Assembly: GCF_001644035.1 (NCBI RefSeq)
Contig: NZ_LUUG01000090.1
Location: forward strand, 1 to 41,332
Direction: 5' to 3'
From: Methylomonas methanica
Lineage (GTDB): Bacteria; Pseudomonadota; Gammaproteobacteria; Methylococcales; Methylomonadaceae
Length of the DNA stretch: 41,332 bases
Positions 1-8,739 of the stretch are shown here, piece after piece (within the stretch, counting starts at the first letter, position 1; each line of letters opens with the position of its first letter). The notes beneath the pieces are model-generated. The model did not search any database. It saw only the letters and a program-made list of their open reading frames with translations, and had not been told where the DNA came from. The translations under genes and the position numbers were made by a program.

Positions 1-8
1 CAAATTAA

Positions 9-602
9 TCAGAATACGCACCGTAACAGTTCCTCGTTTCTTTTGCGCCCGCTGATATCGGATACTGCCATAAGACACGATTTTTTGGAGATATCGACAA
101 TCGCTTCAATCGTTACCCAATACTGGGTCTCACCCACCTGTAGTGCTAGTTCGCAGCTTTGCCGAATTCCACTCAAAAAGATATTACTTAGAAATTTATG
201 AAAAACGGGACGATAGGCGGAGGGAATATAAATGGAAAAATCCTGATCAACTAATTGAGATTGGTCAGAACCCAGTAAATTGGCCGCGCAGATATTGGCT
301 TTGCGAATAAGCTGATTCTGTTCAAGCTTGAAATAGGCGATTGGCGCAAAATCGAACAGTTCAAAATAACGCTGGTGTTCACGTTCTAAGGCAAGGCACG
401 CTTCCTCTGTTTGCGTTAGTGCTTCATGCAAGGTCTCGTTTTGCATTTCCAATTCAATTTGATGGACTTGCAATTCATGCAACAGCCTTTTTTCGTCGGT
501 CAACCACGGATCAATGATCTCGTCCGAAAGGGCTTGCATCTCCTGTTCCGCGCGTTTGCGTAGCTCCGCAGGCTGAATTACTTTGTCGCTTTGTTCGTTC
601 AA
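9..602 (-). CDS. PAS-domain sensory protein without output domain
   Basis: Predicted cytoplasmic protein of about 197 aa. It begins with a helical segment (LRKRAEQ, then LLHELQVHQIELEMQN) followed by one PAS domain (about residues 75-190) ending in the usual DISGRKRNEE junction. A stop follows directly, so no kinase, GGDEF or other output domain is attached. I chose the TTG at 602 because the partner of the second CheB-CheR gene (27332-27487) aligns from there. An ATG at 764 would add 54 residues of low-complexity, non-PAS-like sequence. The gene lies downstream of, and on the same strand as, the CheB-CheR-PAS gene at 853-3384, so the two are probably cotranscribed. The C-terminus lies 9 bases from the window edge, so a frameshifted continuation beyond it cannot be excluded. 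The PAS call is firm; start and completeness are less so. Confidence 0.7.
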   Translation of the reverse strand: MNEQSDKVIQPAELRKRAEQEMQALSDEIIDPWLTDEKRLLHELQVHQIELEMQNETLHEALTQTEEACLALEREHQRYFELFDFAPIAYFKLEQNQLIRKANICAANLLGSDQSQLVDQDFSIYIPSAYRPVFHKFLSNIFLSGIRQSCELALQVGETQYWVTIEAIVDISKKSCLMAVSDISGRKRNEELLRCVF

Positions 603-852
603 GAATGGTGCCCCCGCAACTGACTGGCTAACAGACCTGTTAGCGCAATAAAAAAAATGCCTCTCGGCATCGGGAACTTTTGTAGTAGTCCCGATAAAAT
701 TCGTAACCCTGTATTTTGAGAAAATTAATTTTCTCTTCAATCTCGACACCTTCGGCCTGCGCATTTAGGCGGTGCCTATGACCCCTGACGAGAATCGCCG
801 CCGAAATTTTCCTATCTTTCTTCTGCCTCAGGTAATCGGCGAGAGTTATCTC

Positions 853-3384
853 TCATGGATTGTTTTCGCGTAATTGCAACTCCAGGATTTTGGTTTCAGT
901 GATGTCGATAAAGGTGATGACCGCCCCGTCTATCACGTTATCATGAGTCCGATAAGGCATGATGCGGGCTTTAAAGTACTTACCGCCGTGAGTTTGTACC
1001 TGCTTTTCAACTAACACCATAGTTCGCATCACTTCCTGGGCATCGTGATGCAATTCCGGATAATCCAGGACGGTCACGATATCCGACAAGGGCCGTCCCA
1101 CGTCGCAATTCATAAACTTGAACAACTGAGTAGCATGACTGGTAAAGCGTCGGATATTTAGGGAGTTGTCAAGAAATACCGTGGCGATATCCATGCTGTC
1201 CAATAAGTTGTTCAAGTCATTGTTAACCCACGATTGGTTAGTCACCTTGGCTTGTAATTCCGCATTGACCGTTTGCAATTCCTCGTTTAGAGACTGCAAT
1301 TCTTCTTTTGAAGTGGTCAGTTCCTCGTTGATGGATTGCAACTCTTCGTTGGTGGATTGCAATTCTTCATTGGAGGAATTAAGTTCTTCCTGCGAGGTCT
1401 GCCGCTCTTCACGCAAAGTTTGCAGTTCTTCTCGGGCTTGATTGAATGCAGCCAGCAATGTCTCATGATCAGCATTCACTGTTTTACGCGAACGCCTGTG
1501 CTTAACGGCAGTCGGTAAATCGTTAAACACGACAATTACTTTGCCGCGTAGTGCTTCTGGTTGGCTAATCGCTTGTACAGTAAGACTGAATGTTTGTGTG
1601 CCGCCGTTCGTTCCTATGGTTAATCCGGGCAGGAAAACCGCCTCAGTTTGTAATTGTGCTTTTCGTAAGGCTATCGCAAGCTCGTGGCGGAGACCATCTC
1701 GCGCCATGGTATGAATATTCCAGTTGGCTTTTCCCGCAGTCGGTTCCAGGTATTTTCCGGTTCGGCCACTGATATGGAGGATGTCTCCCTCGGCATTGAC
1801 CACGACCGCAGCCGGTGCAAAACGCTGCAACAATAACTGGTCGATCAGGCTTTGCAGGCTATTACTGGGTTTTACTGCTGAGATGTCTTGTTGGTTCATA
1901 GAGACAACAGGGAAATACTTGATAGGGAAATCGATGTTAGGCTGTGATGATGGTGCTTGTTCAATACGTTCGAAGAGCCTGTGACGGCTGTCGATGGTAG
2001 CAAATAGCGAGTTCATATTATTGATGGTTTCCGCGTTACCAAGCAGCAAAACGCCCTTTTCAGCCAGCGCAAAATGGAATAACGGGATTAGTTTTTTTTG
2101 CAAATCCGCACTGAAGTAGATTAATAAATTTCGGCAGCTAATTAAGTCGAGTTTGGTGAAGGGGGGGTCCATAATGACATTTTGCGTGGCAAAAACCACC
2201 ATATCCCGAATCTGTTTTTTGATTCGATAGCCCTTGTCTTCTAAGATAAAAAAGCGGTCCAGTCGCTCTGGCGATACATTGGCCTTGATAGTGGCGGGAT
2301 AAAAACCTCGCCGTGCTTTTGCTATCGCATCCTGATCGATATCCGTCGCAAATATTTGTAACTTAAACCGGTGTTGAAGCTGACTTTGTTCCAATACTTC
2401 TTTAAACGCAATAGCGATTGAATACGCTTCTTCGCCGGTAGAACACCCCTGTACCCAAGCCCGCAATTCCTTACCTGCTGGATAGTGGGCCAATAAATTC
2501 GGGATGACCGTGGATTTTAAAGCCTCCCAAACTGCAATATCACGAAAAAAGTGCGTTACGCCGATCAGTAGCTCTTTAAATAAAAAATCTTGTTCCTGTG
2601 GATTTTCGCGTAGATAAAGTACGTAGTTGGCGATGGCATCTATTTGGTGCACATCCATACGGCGCTCGATGCGGCGATAGAGCGTGTTTTTCTTGTACAG
2701 GGAAAAATCATTCCCGGTGCGCTCTCTCAACAAACATACAATTTGTTCTAAGTTACTTTGCAATTTATGCTTGGCTAGCGCGTCCTTCAGAGGGGTACTG
2801 TCAGAGGGAATGCGATGCAGATTAGCGTCTATTTGCCCCCAAAGCGCTTCTGGTTCAGCCACAATATCGGCCAGTCCGACTGAGATGACAGTGCGCGGCA
2901 TGGTGTCGAATTTAGCCGATTCGGGCGTTTGTGCACACGCCAACCCGGCATTTTTTTTGATGGCGCGCAAACCTAAGCTGCCATCTGAGCCCATCCCAGA
3001 GAGAATCACGCCGACAGCCCGTTCATGCTGGTCTGCTGCTAACGCCTTAAAGAAAAAATCTATGGGCAACCTTACGCCTCGGGCGGTAACCGGCTCCAAT
3101 AAATGCAATTTGCCGTGCAGGATGGAAAGGTCTTTGTTGGGCGGAATCACATAGATCCAGTTGGGTTTAATATTCATACCATCACCCGCCTGGGTGACTT
3201 TCATTGGCGTGATGCGCTGTAATAATTCTTGCAGATGGGTTCTATGATTAGGATCAAGATGCTGAATGACGACAAAGGCTGCATAGCACGGTGTCGAAAC
3301 ATGACTAAAAAATTGTTCTAACGCCTCCAGACCACCTGCAGAAGCGCCTACGCCGATCACGGTGGGTGTGTTAATGATTGTCAA
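853..3384 (-). CDS. CheB-CheR-PAS fusion (methylesterase/methyltransferase)
   Basis: Fusion of 843 aa. Residues about 7-190 are a CheB methylesterase domain with the triad visible as Ser15 (GASAGG), His42 (IQHLDP) and Asp134 (GMGSDG). Residues about 205-470 are a CheR glutamate methyltransferase with the SAM motif GCSTGEEAYS and the DPPFTKLDLISCRN segment. A degenerate PAS-like stretch follows, then a coiled coil of seven EELxxxN heptads, then a C-terminal PAS domain (about 725-835). There is no N-terminal receiver domain, so the esterase is not controlled by phosphorylation in the way of enteric CheB. By family, it would add and remove methyl groups on receptor-like glutamates; the substrate is unknown because no chemoreceptor gene is nearby. 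It is a close paralogue of 27484-30012, with identical residue numbering of the triad. Confidence 0.92.
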   Translation of the reverse strand: MTIINTPTVIGVGASAGGLEALEQFFSHVSTPCYAAFVVIQHLDPNHRTHLQELLQRITPMKVTQAGDGMNIKPNWIYVIPPNKDLSILHGKLHLLEPVTARGVRLPIDFFFKALAADQHERAVGVILSGMGSDGSLGLRAIKKNAGLACAQTPESAKFDTMPRTVISVGLADIVAEPEALWGQIDANLHRIPSDSTPLKDALAKHKLQSNLEQIVCLLRERTGNDFSLYKKNTLYRRIERRMDVHQIDAIANYVLYLRENPQEQDFLFKELLIGVTHFFRDIAVWEALKSTVIPNLLAHYPAGKELRAWVQGCSTGEEAYSIAIAFKEVLEQSQLQHRFKLQIFATDIDQDAIAKARRGFYPATIKANVSPERLDRFFILEDKGYRIKKQIRDMVVFATQNVIMDPPFTKLDLISCRNLLIYFSADLQKKLIPLFHFALAEKGVLLLGNAETINNMNSLFATIDSRHRLFERIEQAPSSQPNIDFPIKYFPVVSMNQQDISAVKPSNSLQSLIDQLLLQRFAPAAVVVNAEGDILHISGRTGKYLEPTAGKANWNIHTMARDGLRHELAIALRKAQLQTEAVFLPGLTIGTNGGTQTFSLTVQAISQPEALRGKVIVVFNDLPTAVKHRRSRKTVNADHETLLAAFNQAREELQTLREERQTSQEELNSSNEELQSTNEELQSINEELTTSKEELQSLNEELQTVNAELQAKVTNQSWVNNDLNNLLDSMDIATVFLDNSLNIRRFTSHATQLFKFMNCDVGRPLSDIVTVLDYPELHHDAQEVMRTMVLVEKQVQTHGGKYFKARIMPYRTHDNVIDGAVITFIDITETKILELQLRENNP

Positions 3385-3729
3385 AAGGCGAACTCAAATA
3401 AAAGTTTTGGAGGAGCAACAAGTGAGGATTAAGTGGGTCTCTGTGTAAATCAATTCTAAGTTTAGTCACAGCTTCAATGGCTAAATTATTGACATCGAAA
3501 TCAACGTATCGTTACAAGCTTATCCTTTTGCTAACAATTTGTTGATCCGTATTTTTACGTATAGACCGATAGGCTTTAATAGAGGAGCATTCGACGATTT
3601 ATTTTAATATGAGTCTGCAAGAAGATTTCGACGCAGCCTCCTTTTTAGTTGTGAATGAGATAGTAAAAATCAAAAACTTAATAGCTTATTCCTGGGCGTT
3701 CAAATATTTCAGCACGATGGTATATCGAT
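3385..3729. other. Intergenic stretch upstream of the first CheB-CheR gene
   Basis: An AT-rich stretch of 345 bases between the start of the minus-strand CheB-CheR gene and the end of the IS3 remnant. I see no ORF with family resemblance and no clear terminator. It should hold the promoter of the CheB-CheR gene, but no convincing -35/-10 pair stands out. Confidence 0.4.
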
Positions 3730-4405
3730 TGTAGCGGTCAACTTTTTTGGGACACCAAAATAGATTGTTGCTCTGCCATTTTAATTTCATAGCGATTGGG
3801 TGGTAGGTAGCCCAATCACGAATGTAGGCGCCGGCTGTTGTAGAAATTGACGATATAGTCGGCCACGTCGCGGATGGCCTCTGTATGGTTGGCATACAGG
3901 CGGTGCCAGACGCGCTCCTTTTTCAGATCCAGAAAGAATCGCTCCATCACGGCATTGTCCCAGCAGTTGCCCTTACGACTCTTGCTGTCTTGAAAACCAT
4001 GATGGGCCAGTAACGCCCGAAATTGGTGACTGGCGTACTGGCTGCACCGGTCGGAATGCTCGATTAGGCCCTGCGCCGGCCGGCGTTGGGCGATGGCAAT
4101 CTGCAAGGCTGTGCAGAACAGTTCCGTCGGCATGTTGGGTGCCATGACCCAACCGACGATTTTGCGCGAAGAAAGATCCAACACCACCGCCAGATAAAGC
4201 CAACCGCTAAAGGTCCGTATGTAAGTAATGTCCTAGAGCCAAACTCGGTTGGCCTCGGCTTGTGGCGATCCAACACGCTCTCGTACACCGGCAGGTTGTG
4301 GTTGCTATCGGTGGTATGCAAGAACTTGGGTTTCCAGATCGGCTTGAGCGGGAGTCCTTCATCAGGCTGCGCACCCGATGACGGCCAATCTCGATGGTAT
4401 TCGCC
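3730..4405 (-). mobile_element. Truncated IS3-family insertion sequence
   Basis: This is the orfB end of an IS3-family element. A terminal sequence TGTAGCGGTCAACTTTTTTG begins at 3730 and leads straight into the 3' end of the transposase reading frame, as expected for an IS3 terminus. The opposite end is missing: no matching inverted repeat and no orfA are seen above about 4405. No target duplication is recognisable. Confidence 0.7.
3738..4405 (-). pseudogene. IS3-family transposase OrfB, broken
   Basis: Reading the minus strand, the pieces IGRHRVRSLM, then LPLKPIWKPKFLHTTDSNH, then NRVWL(stop)DITYIRTFSGW, then HSDR...NCWDNAVMERFF, then SRRLHS(stop)LGYLPPNRYE follow the normal order of an IS3 OrfB catalytic domain. 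The second Asp (HSD) and the Glu (MERFF) of the DDE triad are present. Visible lesions are a frameshift near 4375, another near 4255-4265, an in-frame TAG at 4233-4235 and an in-frame TGA at 3816-3818 just before the conserved LGYLPP tail. The final stop is at 3738-3740. The element cannot make a working transposase. Confidence 0.8.
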
Positions 4406-4600
4406 GATGATTGAGATTGCACGCGCCACAGGTGGAGCAGAGTTGGGCAATGCAATTACGCTAATAGCGAAATTTTCAAGTCCAGGCTTTATGTTAGTAA
4501 GCGCACATACAAATTTGGCTAAAAGCGATAAATACAATACAGACTTGAAAGACCCAAGGCTGATCCGGCAGATTCCGGGGGTTACCTATAGAGGATCGCT

Positions 4601-4876
4601 ATGAAAACAATTATTCAACAAATAAATGATTTGGCAGACCATCTAGATATCAAGGACCAAAACCGAGACGTTGTTAATAATGTTATTTCAAAATTGCAGG
4701 AATCTCATGATGACGCTTGTAAAAACGAGTATACAAAACCAGAACTGGTCGAACTGATTTTTTCCAGAAATGACTGTTTAGCCACTGAGGGGGCTGATGA
4801 ATTACCAGCAAGAATGCGCGAAGATATCTTAAATTTACAGCATGAGATTGTTGATACATATGGCCTCCAAGATTAA
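4601..4876 (+). CDS. Small hypothetical protein, 91 aa
   Basis: I do not recognise the family. The protein is acidic, mostly helical in appearance, and has no signal peptide or membrane segment. The start ATG at 4601 is preceded by AGAGGA at a suitable distance, which supports translation. A reading frame upstream ends in a TGA overlapping this ATG (ATGA), but that upstream frame runs into the IS3 remnant and is probably chance. The neighbours (IS remnant before, transporter scrap after) suggest an isolated gene in a decayed zone. Confidence 0.6.
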   Translation: MKTIIQQINDLADHLDIKDQNRDVVNNVISKLQESHDDACKNEYTKPELVELIFSRNDCLATEGADELPARMREDILNLQHEIVDTYGLQD

Positions 4877-4944
4877 ATTGCATCGAAAAATGCCGCTCTG
4901 GGTTGGTGTTGGTCAGTGACTATTTTTGTTCGCAAGGTCGTCGA

Positions 4945-5016
4945 CTAAGGGGGTTCGGCTGGCTGGCGACCGCGAGCATGACAATTGTGGCACTGGCTAT
5001 ATTTGCTACTGGGTAG
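4945..5016 (+). pseudogene. Possible C-terminal scrap of an Nramp-type transporter
   Basis: Twenty-three codons before the TAG at 5014-5016 read RGFGWLATASMTIVALAIF. This resembles the last transmembrane helix of Nramp-family divalent metal transporters (a WLATAVM-type start and a hydrophobic run ending in ATG). Nothing upstream in any frame continues the family, so if real it is a remnant. A 20-residue resemblance is weak evidence. Confidence 0.25.
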
Positions 5017-5340
5017 CAATAACTTCCGATCTGCTGAACAGAACAAATCATTACAAACAATGACCGTGCTTTTCCAAGACGGTTTATAAGAATTGAGTCA
5101 AACGGTGCTTGTGGGGAATGGTTGATTGAAAGAGTGTTCTTCGAGCTATCGGAAGTTTAGCTGAACATCCTGACATACGAATGCATAGCTATTTTAGCGC
5201 GGGAATAATGCATGTTTACGTTTAATCAGACAATAGATTATCCCAGCAGAAAGCCTACCATCGCATGGGACTACGCATATCCTTAAATACCTTCGGTGCA
5301 AGTTAACCGACAGCGTTTTGACAGCTTTCTGAAGAGAACT
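5017..5340. other. Intergenic stretch upstream of the trehalose cluster
   Basis: 324 bases without a credible gene. The promoter of the trehalose/glycogen cluster should lie here. I see no strong sigma-70 pair, riboswitch fold or operator palindrome that I would defend. Confidence 0.4.
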
Positions 5341-8300
5341 ATGAACCAGACAAAGTCCAAAGCTATTAAAGAACAACAGGTCGATATTACGCAATGGATG
5401 GGAGACCCGCTTTGGTATAAAGATGCCGTCATTTACGAGCTGCATATCAAAGCTTTTTATGACAGCGATAATAATGGCACCGGCGATTTTCCCGGGTTAA
5501 TCCGGAAGCTCGATTATATTCAGGACTTAGGTGTCAACACGCTTTGGTTACTCCCTTTCTACCCGTCTCCCATGCGTGATGACGGTTACGATATTTCTGA
5601 TTATCGTAATATCCATCCCGAATACGGCACCATGGCCGATTTCAAACTGTTCGTAAAGGAAGCACACCGCCGCGGCCTCAAAATTATCACTGAGCTGGTC
5701 ATCAATCACACCTCCGACCAGCATCCTTGGTTTCAGGCTGCGCGCCGGGCTCCAGCCGGTTCAAGTAAACGGGATTTTTATGTCTGGAGCGATTCCAACC
5801 AAAAATTTCCCGAGACGCGGATCATCTTCAAAGATACCGAGAGATCGAACTGGACTTGGGACGAAGAAGCCCATGCTTATTACTGGCATCGTTTCTTCCA
5901 CCATCAACCGGACCTCAACTTCAATAATCCATTGGTGGTGAAAGCCGTCATAAAACTGATGCGTTTTTGGCTGGATTTAGGCGTTGACGGCATGCGTTTG
6001 GATGCAATTCCCTATCTGTGCGTGCAGGAGCGGACCCTAAACGAAAATCTGCCGGGAACACACGCCGTTATCAAACAAATGCGCGCGGTGCTTGATGCGC
6101 ATTACCCTCACTGCGTTTTTCTCGCCGAAGTTAATCAGTGGCCGGAGGATGTGCGCGACTACTTTGGTGACGGCGATGAATGTCACATGGCCTACCATTT
6201 TCCACTCATGCCTCGGATGTACATGGCGATTGCTCAGGAAGATCGTCATCCCATCGTTGATATCAAATCGCAGACCCCGGATATTCCGGAGAACTGCCAA
6301 TGGGCTCTTTTTCTGCGAAATCACGACGAGCTTACCCTGGAAATGGTCACTGATAAAGAACGTGACTACATGTATCAGATGTATGTTGGTGATCCGCGCG
6401 CGCGCGTCAATGTCGGCATCCGGCGTCGACTGGCCCCGCTAATGGATAACGAAATCGACAAAATCAAGCTGATTAATAGCTTGCTTTTGTCCATGCGGGG
6501 CTCACCCAGCATCTATTACGGCGATGAGATTGGCATGGGGGATAATTTCTTCCTGGGCGATCGCAATGGTGTACGGACGCCGATGCAATGGAGTCCGGAC
6601 CGTAATGCCGGGTTCTCGCGCGCCGATCCGCAACGCCTATATCTCCCACCTATCATGGATCCGGTCTATGGTTTCGGGTCAGTCAATGTAGAGGCGCAGC
6701 AACGTGAACGTGGTTCGTTGCTGAACTGGATGCAGCGTATGCTGGCGCTACGCAAAAACCATCAGGCATTTGGTCGTGGGAAACTGGTTTTTTTGCATCC
6801 CAGAAATCGCAAGATACTCGCCTATTTCAGACTATATCAAGACGATATTATCTTGTGCGTGGCCAATCTGTCCCGTGCCGCTCAGGCAGTTGAGCTTGAT
6901 CTTTCTTCTTATAAGGGTTGCGTACCCGTGGAATTAATGGGGCGAGCGTCTTTTCCGCCCATTGGTGAATTACCCTATCTCCTTACCTTACCCGGCCACA
7001 ATCATTATTGGTTCCAATTGGCCAGTGACCAAGAGGCTCCAGCTTGGCATGATGAGCACTTACTATCTGAGGAACTGCCGACACTGGTGTTGTTCGATGG
7101 TTGGAACAGTTTCTTCAAAGATAAAGTTGTACCTTCGCGTAGTGCCATTGCCGAGAAAGTCCGTCATCAGCTCGAAGAAGAGGTATTACCGCATTTTGTC
7201 GCCGCGCAACACTGGTCCGGCGCTAAAGGCGATGGGGTACGACGTGTGGTGATTAACGATTATGCCGAGTGGGAGCGTGATGGTAAAAAGTGGCTGATAG
7301 CATTGTGCCGCGTTGAAGCTGATTTAGGCGAGCCTTATTTCTGCTTTTTGTCACTGGCACTGGCGTGGGAAAACGGCGACGAGAAACACCTGCGCGCCAT
7401 GTTGCCGACCACGGTGGCCAAAGTACGCCAACAGGCTCAAATTGGCATACTGGCTGATGCTTTTGCCGACGAGTGGTTTTGTCAAGCGTTGGAAGAGGCC
7501 ATTCGTTCACGAGACACGCTAACTTGTGCAAAAGGCACAATCCGTTTTTCAGCTACCGACGCTTTTGTTTCACTCGGCAAGGCATCCGCCAATCTTTCAA
7601 TAAGATTACTTGGCCTACAGGGTAGTAATACTACCCTCGTATTAGCTGAACAATATTTTCTGAAAGGCTATCGGCATCTGGAAATCGGCATGCACCCGGA
7701 GTTCGAAGTGGGGCGTTATTTAACCGAGGTGGTCAAATTTCCCAATATAGCCCCAGTATTTGGCCTAGTTGAGTATGAGGACAGCGAAGGTCGAAAAATG
7801 ACACTGGCTTTGTTGCAGGGCTATGTCAGAAATCAAGGTGACTTTTGGAATTATACCTTGGAATATCTTGGGCGATTCCTTGAGGCAAGCCGGACAGCAG
7901 ATGAGTCACCCAAATCCGCAAACCAAGTACATGCTGCCTATCTAATTTTGATACGCACGCTTGGTCAGCGGACTGGCGAGTTACACAACGCGCTAGGACA
8001 AATAACCGGTGATTCAGCCTTTGATCCCGAGCCAGTTAACGATTCTGATCTCTCGAACTGGATCCACCATGGAAAAGTCGAAGCGCAAACGGCATTGGAT
8101 TTTCTGAAAATTCGGGGGGCAGGGCTTGCGGCGTCGGTTAATGAGCTTGCCCAAACATTGTTCGCGCAGCGTAATGCGCTTGAAGAACGTCTCAAAGCGC
8201 CTAGCGGACCGCTTAAATTAGTCAAGACACGTTACCACGGCAATTATCATCTGGGGAACGTCTTACTCTGCCAGAATGATTTCGTGATTACCGATTTTAA

Positions 8301-8664
8301 GGGTGATCCTACTTGCACTTTCGTCGGTCGCCAATCTAAACACTCTCCATTGAGGGATGTCGCGGACATGCTGAGATCCTTTAACTATGTCGCCAACACC
8401 GCTCTCGCGCACTGCGCAGAACAGCCAACGGATAGGGCAAAGTTTGAGCCAATTGTGCGTAACTGGGAAGCAGAGGTATGCCGGGTTTTCCTTACGGCCT
8501 ACCGTGAAGCAGTGGGCAATTCAGAGGATACATCGGACGCACTGCCATGTGATCTACTCGATCTTTTTATACTTGAAAAAGCGCTGTATGACGTTCGCAA
8601 CGAACTTGCTAACCGCCCTGATTGGGTAGTGATTCCGCTCAACTGCATACTATCGCGATTGTAA
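5341..8664 (+). CDS. treS: Trehalose synthase-maltokinase fusion (TreS-Mak)
   Basis: Cytoplasmic fusion of 1107 aa. The N-terminal half is a GH13 trehalose synthase that isomerises maltose and trehalose. Its nucleophile is Asp221 (GMRLDAIPYL), acid/base Glu263 (LAEVNQW) and third carboxylate Asp329 (RNHDEL). The C-terminal half (from about residue 570) matches the maltokinase domain fused to TreS in many bacteria, with GLQGSNTTLVL, LLQGYVRNQGDFW and SPLRDVADMLRSF. The kinase catalytic loop reads HGNYHLGN instead of HGDxHLGQ, so residue 968 is Asn where the catalytic Asp is expected. The metal-binding motif reads DFKGDP (985-990) instead of DFEGEP. TreS should be active; kinase activity is doubtful. 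The ATG at 5341 is preferred over the GTG at 5296 because GAAGAG precedes it and the family starts near here. First gene of a same-strand cluster with glgX, treY and treZ. Confidence 0.93.
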   Translation: MNQTKSKAIKEQQVDITQWMGDPLWYKDAVIYELHIKAFYDSDNNGTGDFPGLIRKLDYIQDLGVNTLWLLPFYPSPMRDDGYDISDYRNIHPEYGTMADFKLFVKEAHRRGLKIITELVINHTSDQHPWFQAARRAPAGSSKRDFYVWSDSNQKFPETRIIFKDTERSNWTWDEEAHAYYWHRFFHHQPDLNFNNPLVVKAVIKLMRFWLDLGVDGMRLDAIPYLCVQERTLNENLPGTHAVIKQMRAVLDAHYPHCVFLAEVNQWPEDVRDYFGDGDECHMAYHFPLMPRMYMAIAQEDRHPIVDIKSQTPDIPENCQWALFLRNHDELTLEMVTDKERDYMYQMYVGDPRARVNVGIRRRLAPLMDNEIDKIKLINSLLLSMRGSPSIYYGDEIGMGDNFFLGDRNGVRTPMQWSPDRNAGFSRADPQRLYLPPIMDPVYGFGSVNVEAQQRERGSLLNWMQRMLALRKNHQAFGRGKLVFLHPRNRKILAYFRLYQDDIILCVANLSRAAQAVELDLSSYKGCVPVELMGRASFPPIGELPYLLTLPGHNHYWFQLASDQEAPAWHDEHLLSEELPTLVLFDGWNSFFKDKVVPSRSAIAEKVRHQLEEEVLPHFVAAQHWSGAKGDGVRRVVINDYAEWERDGKKWLIALCRVEADLGEPYFCFLSLALAWENGDEKHLRAMLPTTVAKVRQQAQIGILADAFADEWFCQALEEAIRSRDTLTCAKGTIRFSATDAFVSLGKASANLSIRLLGLQGSNTTLVLAEQYFLKGYRHLEIGMHPEFEVGRYLTEVVKFPNIAPVFGLVEYEDSEGRKMTLALLQGYVRNQGDFWNYTLEYLGRFLEASRTADESPKSANQVHAAYLILIRTLGQRTGELHNALGQITGDSAFDPEPVNDSDLSNWIHHGKVEAQTALDFLKIRGAGLAASVNELAQTLFAQRNALEERLKAPSGPLKLVKTRYHGNYHLGNVLLCQNDFVITDFKGDPTCTFVGRQSKHSPLRDVADMLRSFNYVANTALAHCAEQPTDRAKFEPIVRNWEAEVCRVFLTAYREAVGNSEDTSDALPCDLLDLFILEKALYDVRNELANRPDWVVIPLNCILSRL

Positions 8665-8739
8665 ATACCATGCCATGGGGCGCAATCATGACCATAAGCA
8701 ATACAGTGCAGCGCGGAAAATTTTGGCCAGAGGCTCAAG

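Noticed and set aside
1166-1441. Plus-strand frame rich in CNSS repeats opposite the first CheB-CheR gene, with similar frames at 27770-28024 and 36464-36748
   Set aside because: These are antisense shadows of the EELxxxN coiled-coil heptads; no ribosome site or family match.
4086-4604. 172-aa plus-strand frame ending in ATGA at the small gene at 4601
   Set aside because: Most of it is antisense to the IS3 transposase remnant. The last 65 codons could be native, but nothing supports them beyond the overlap.
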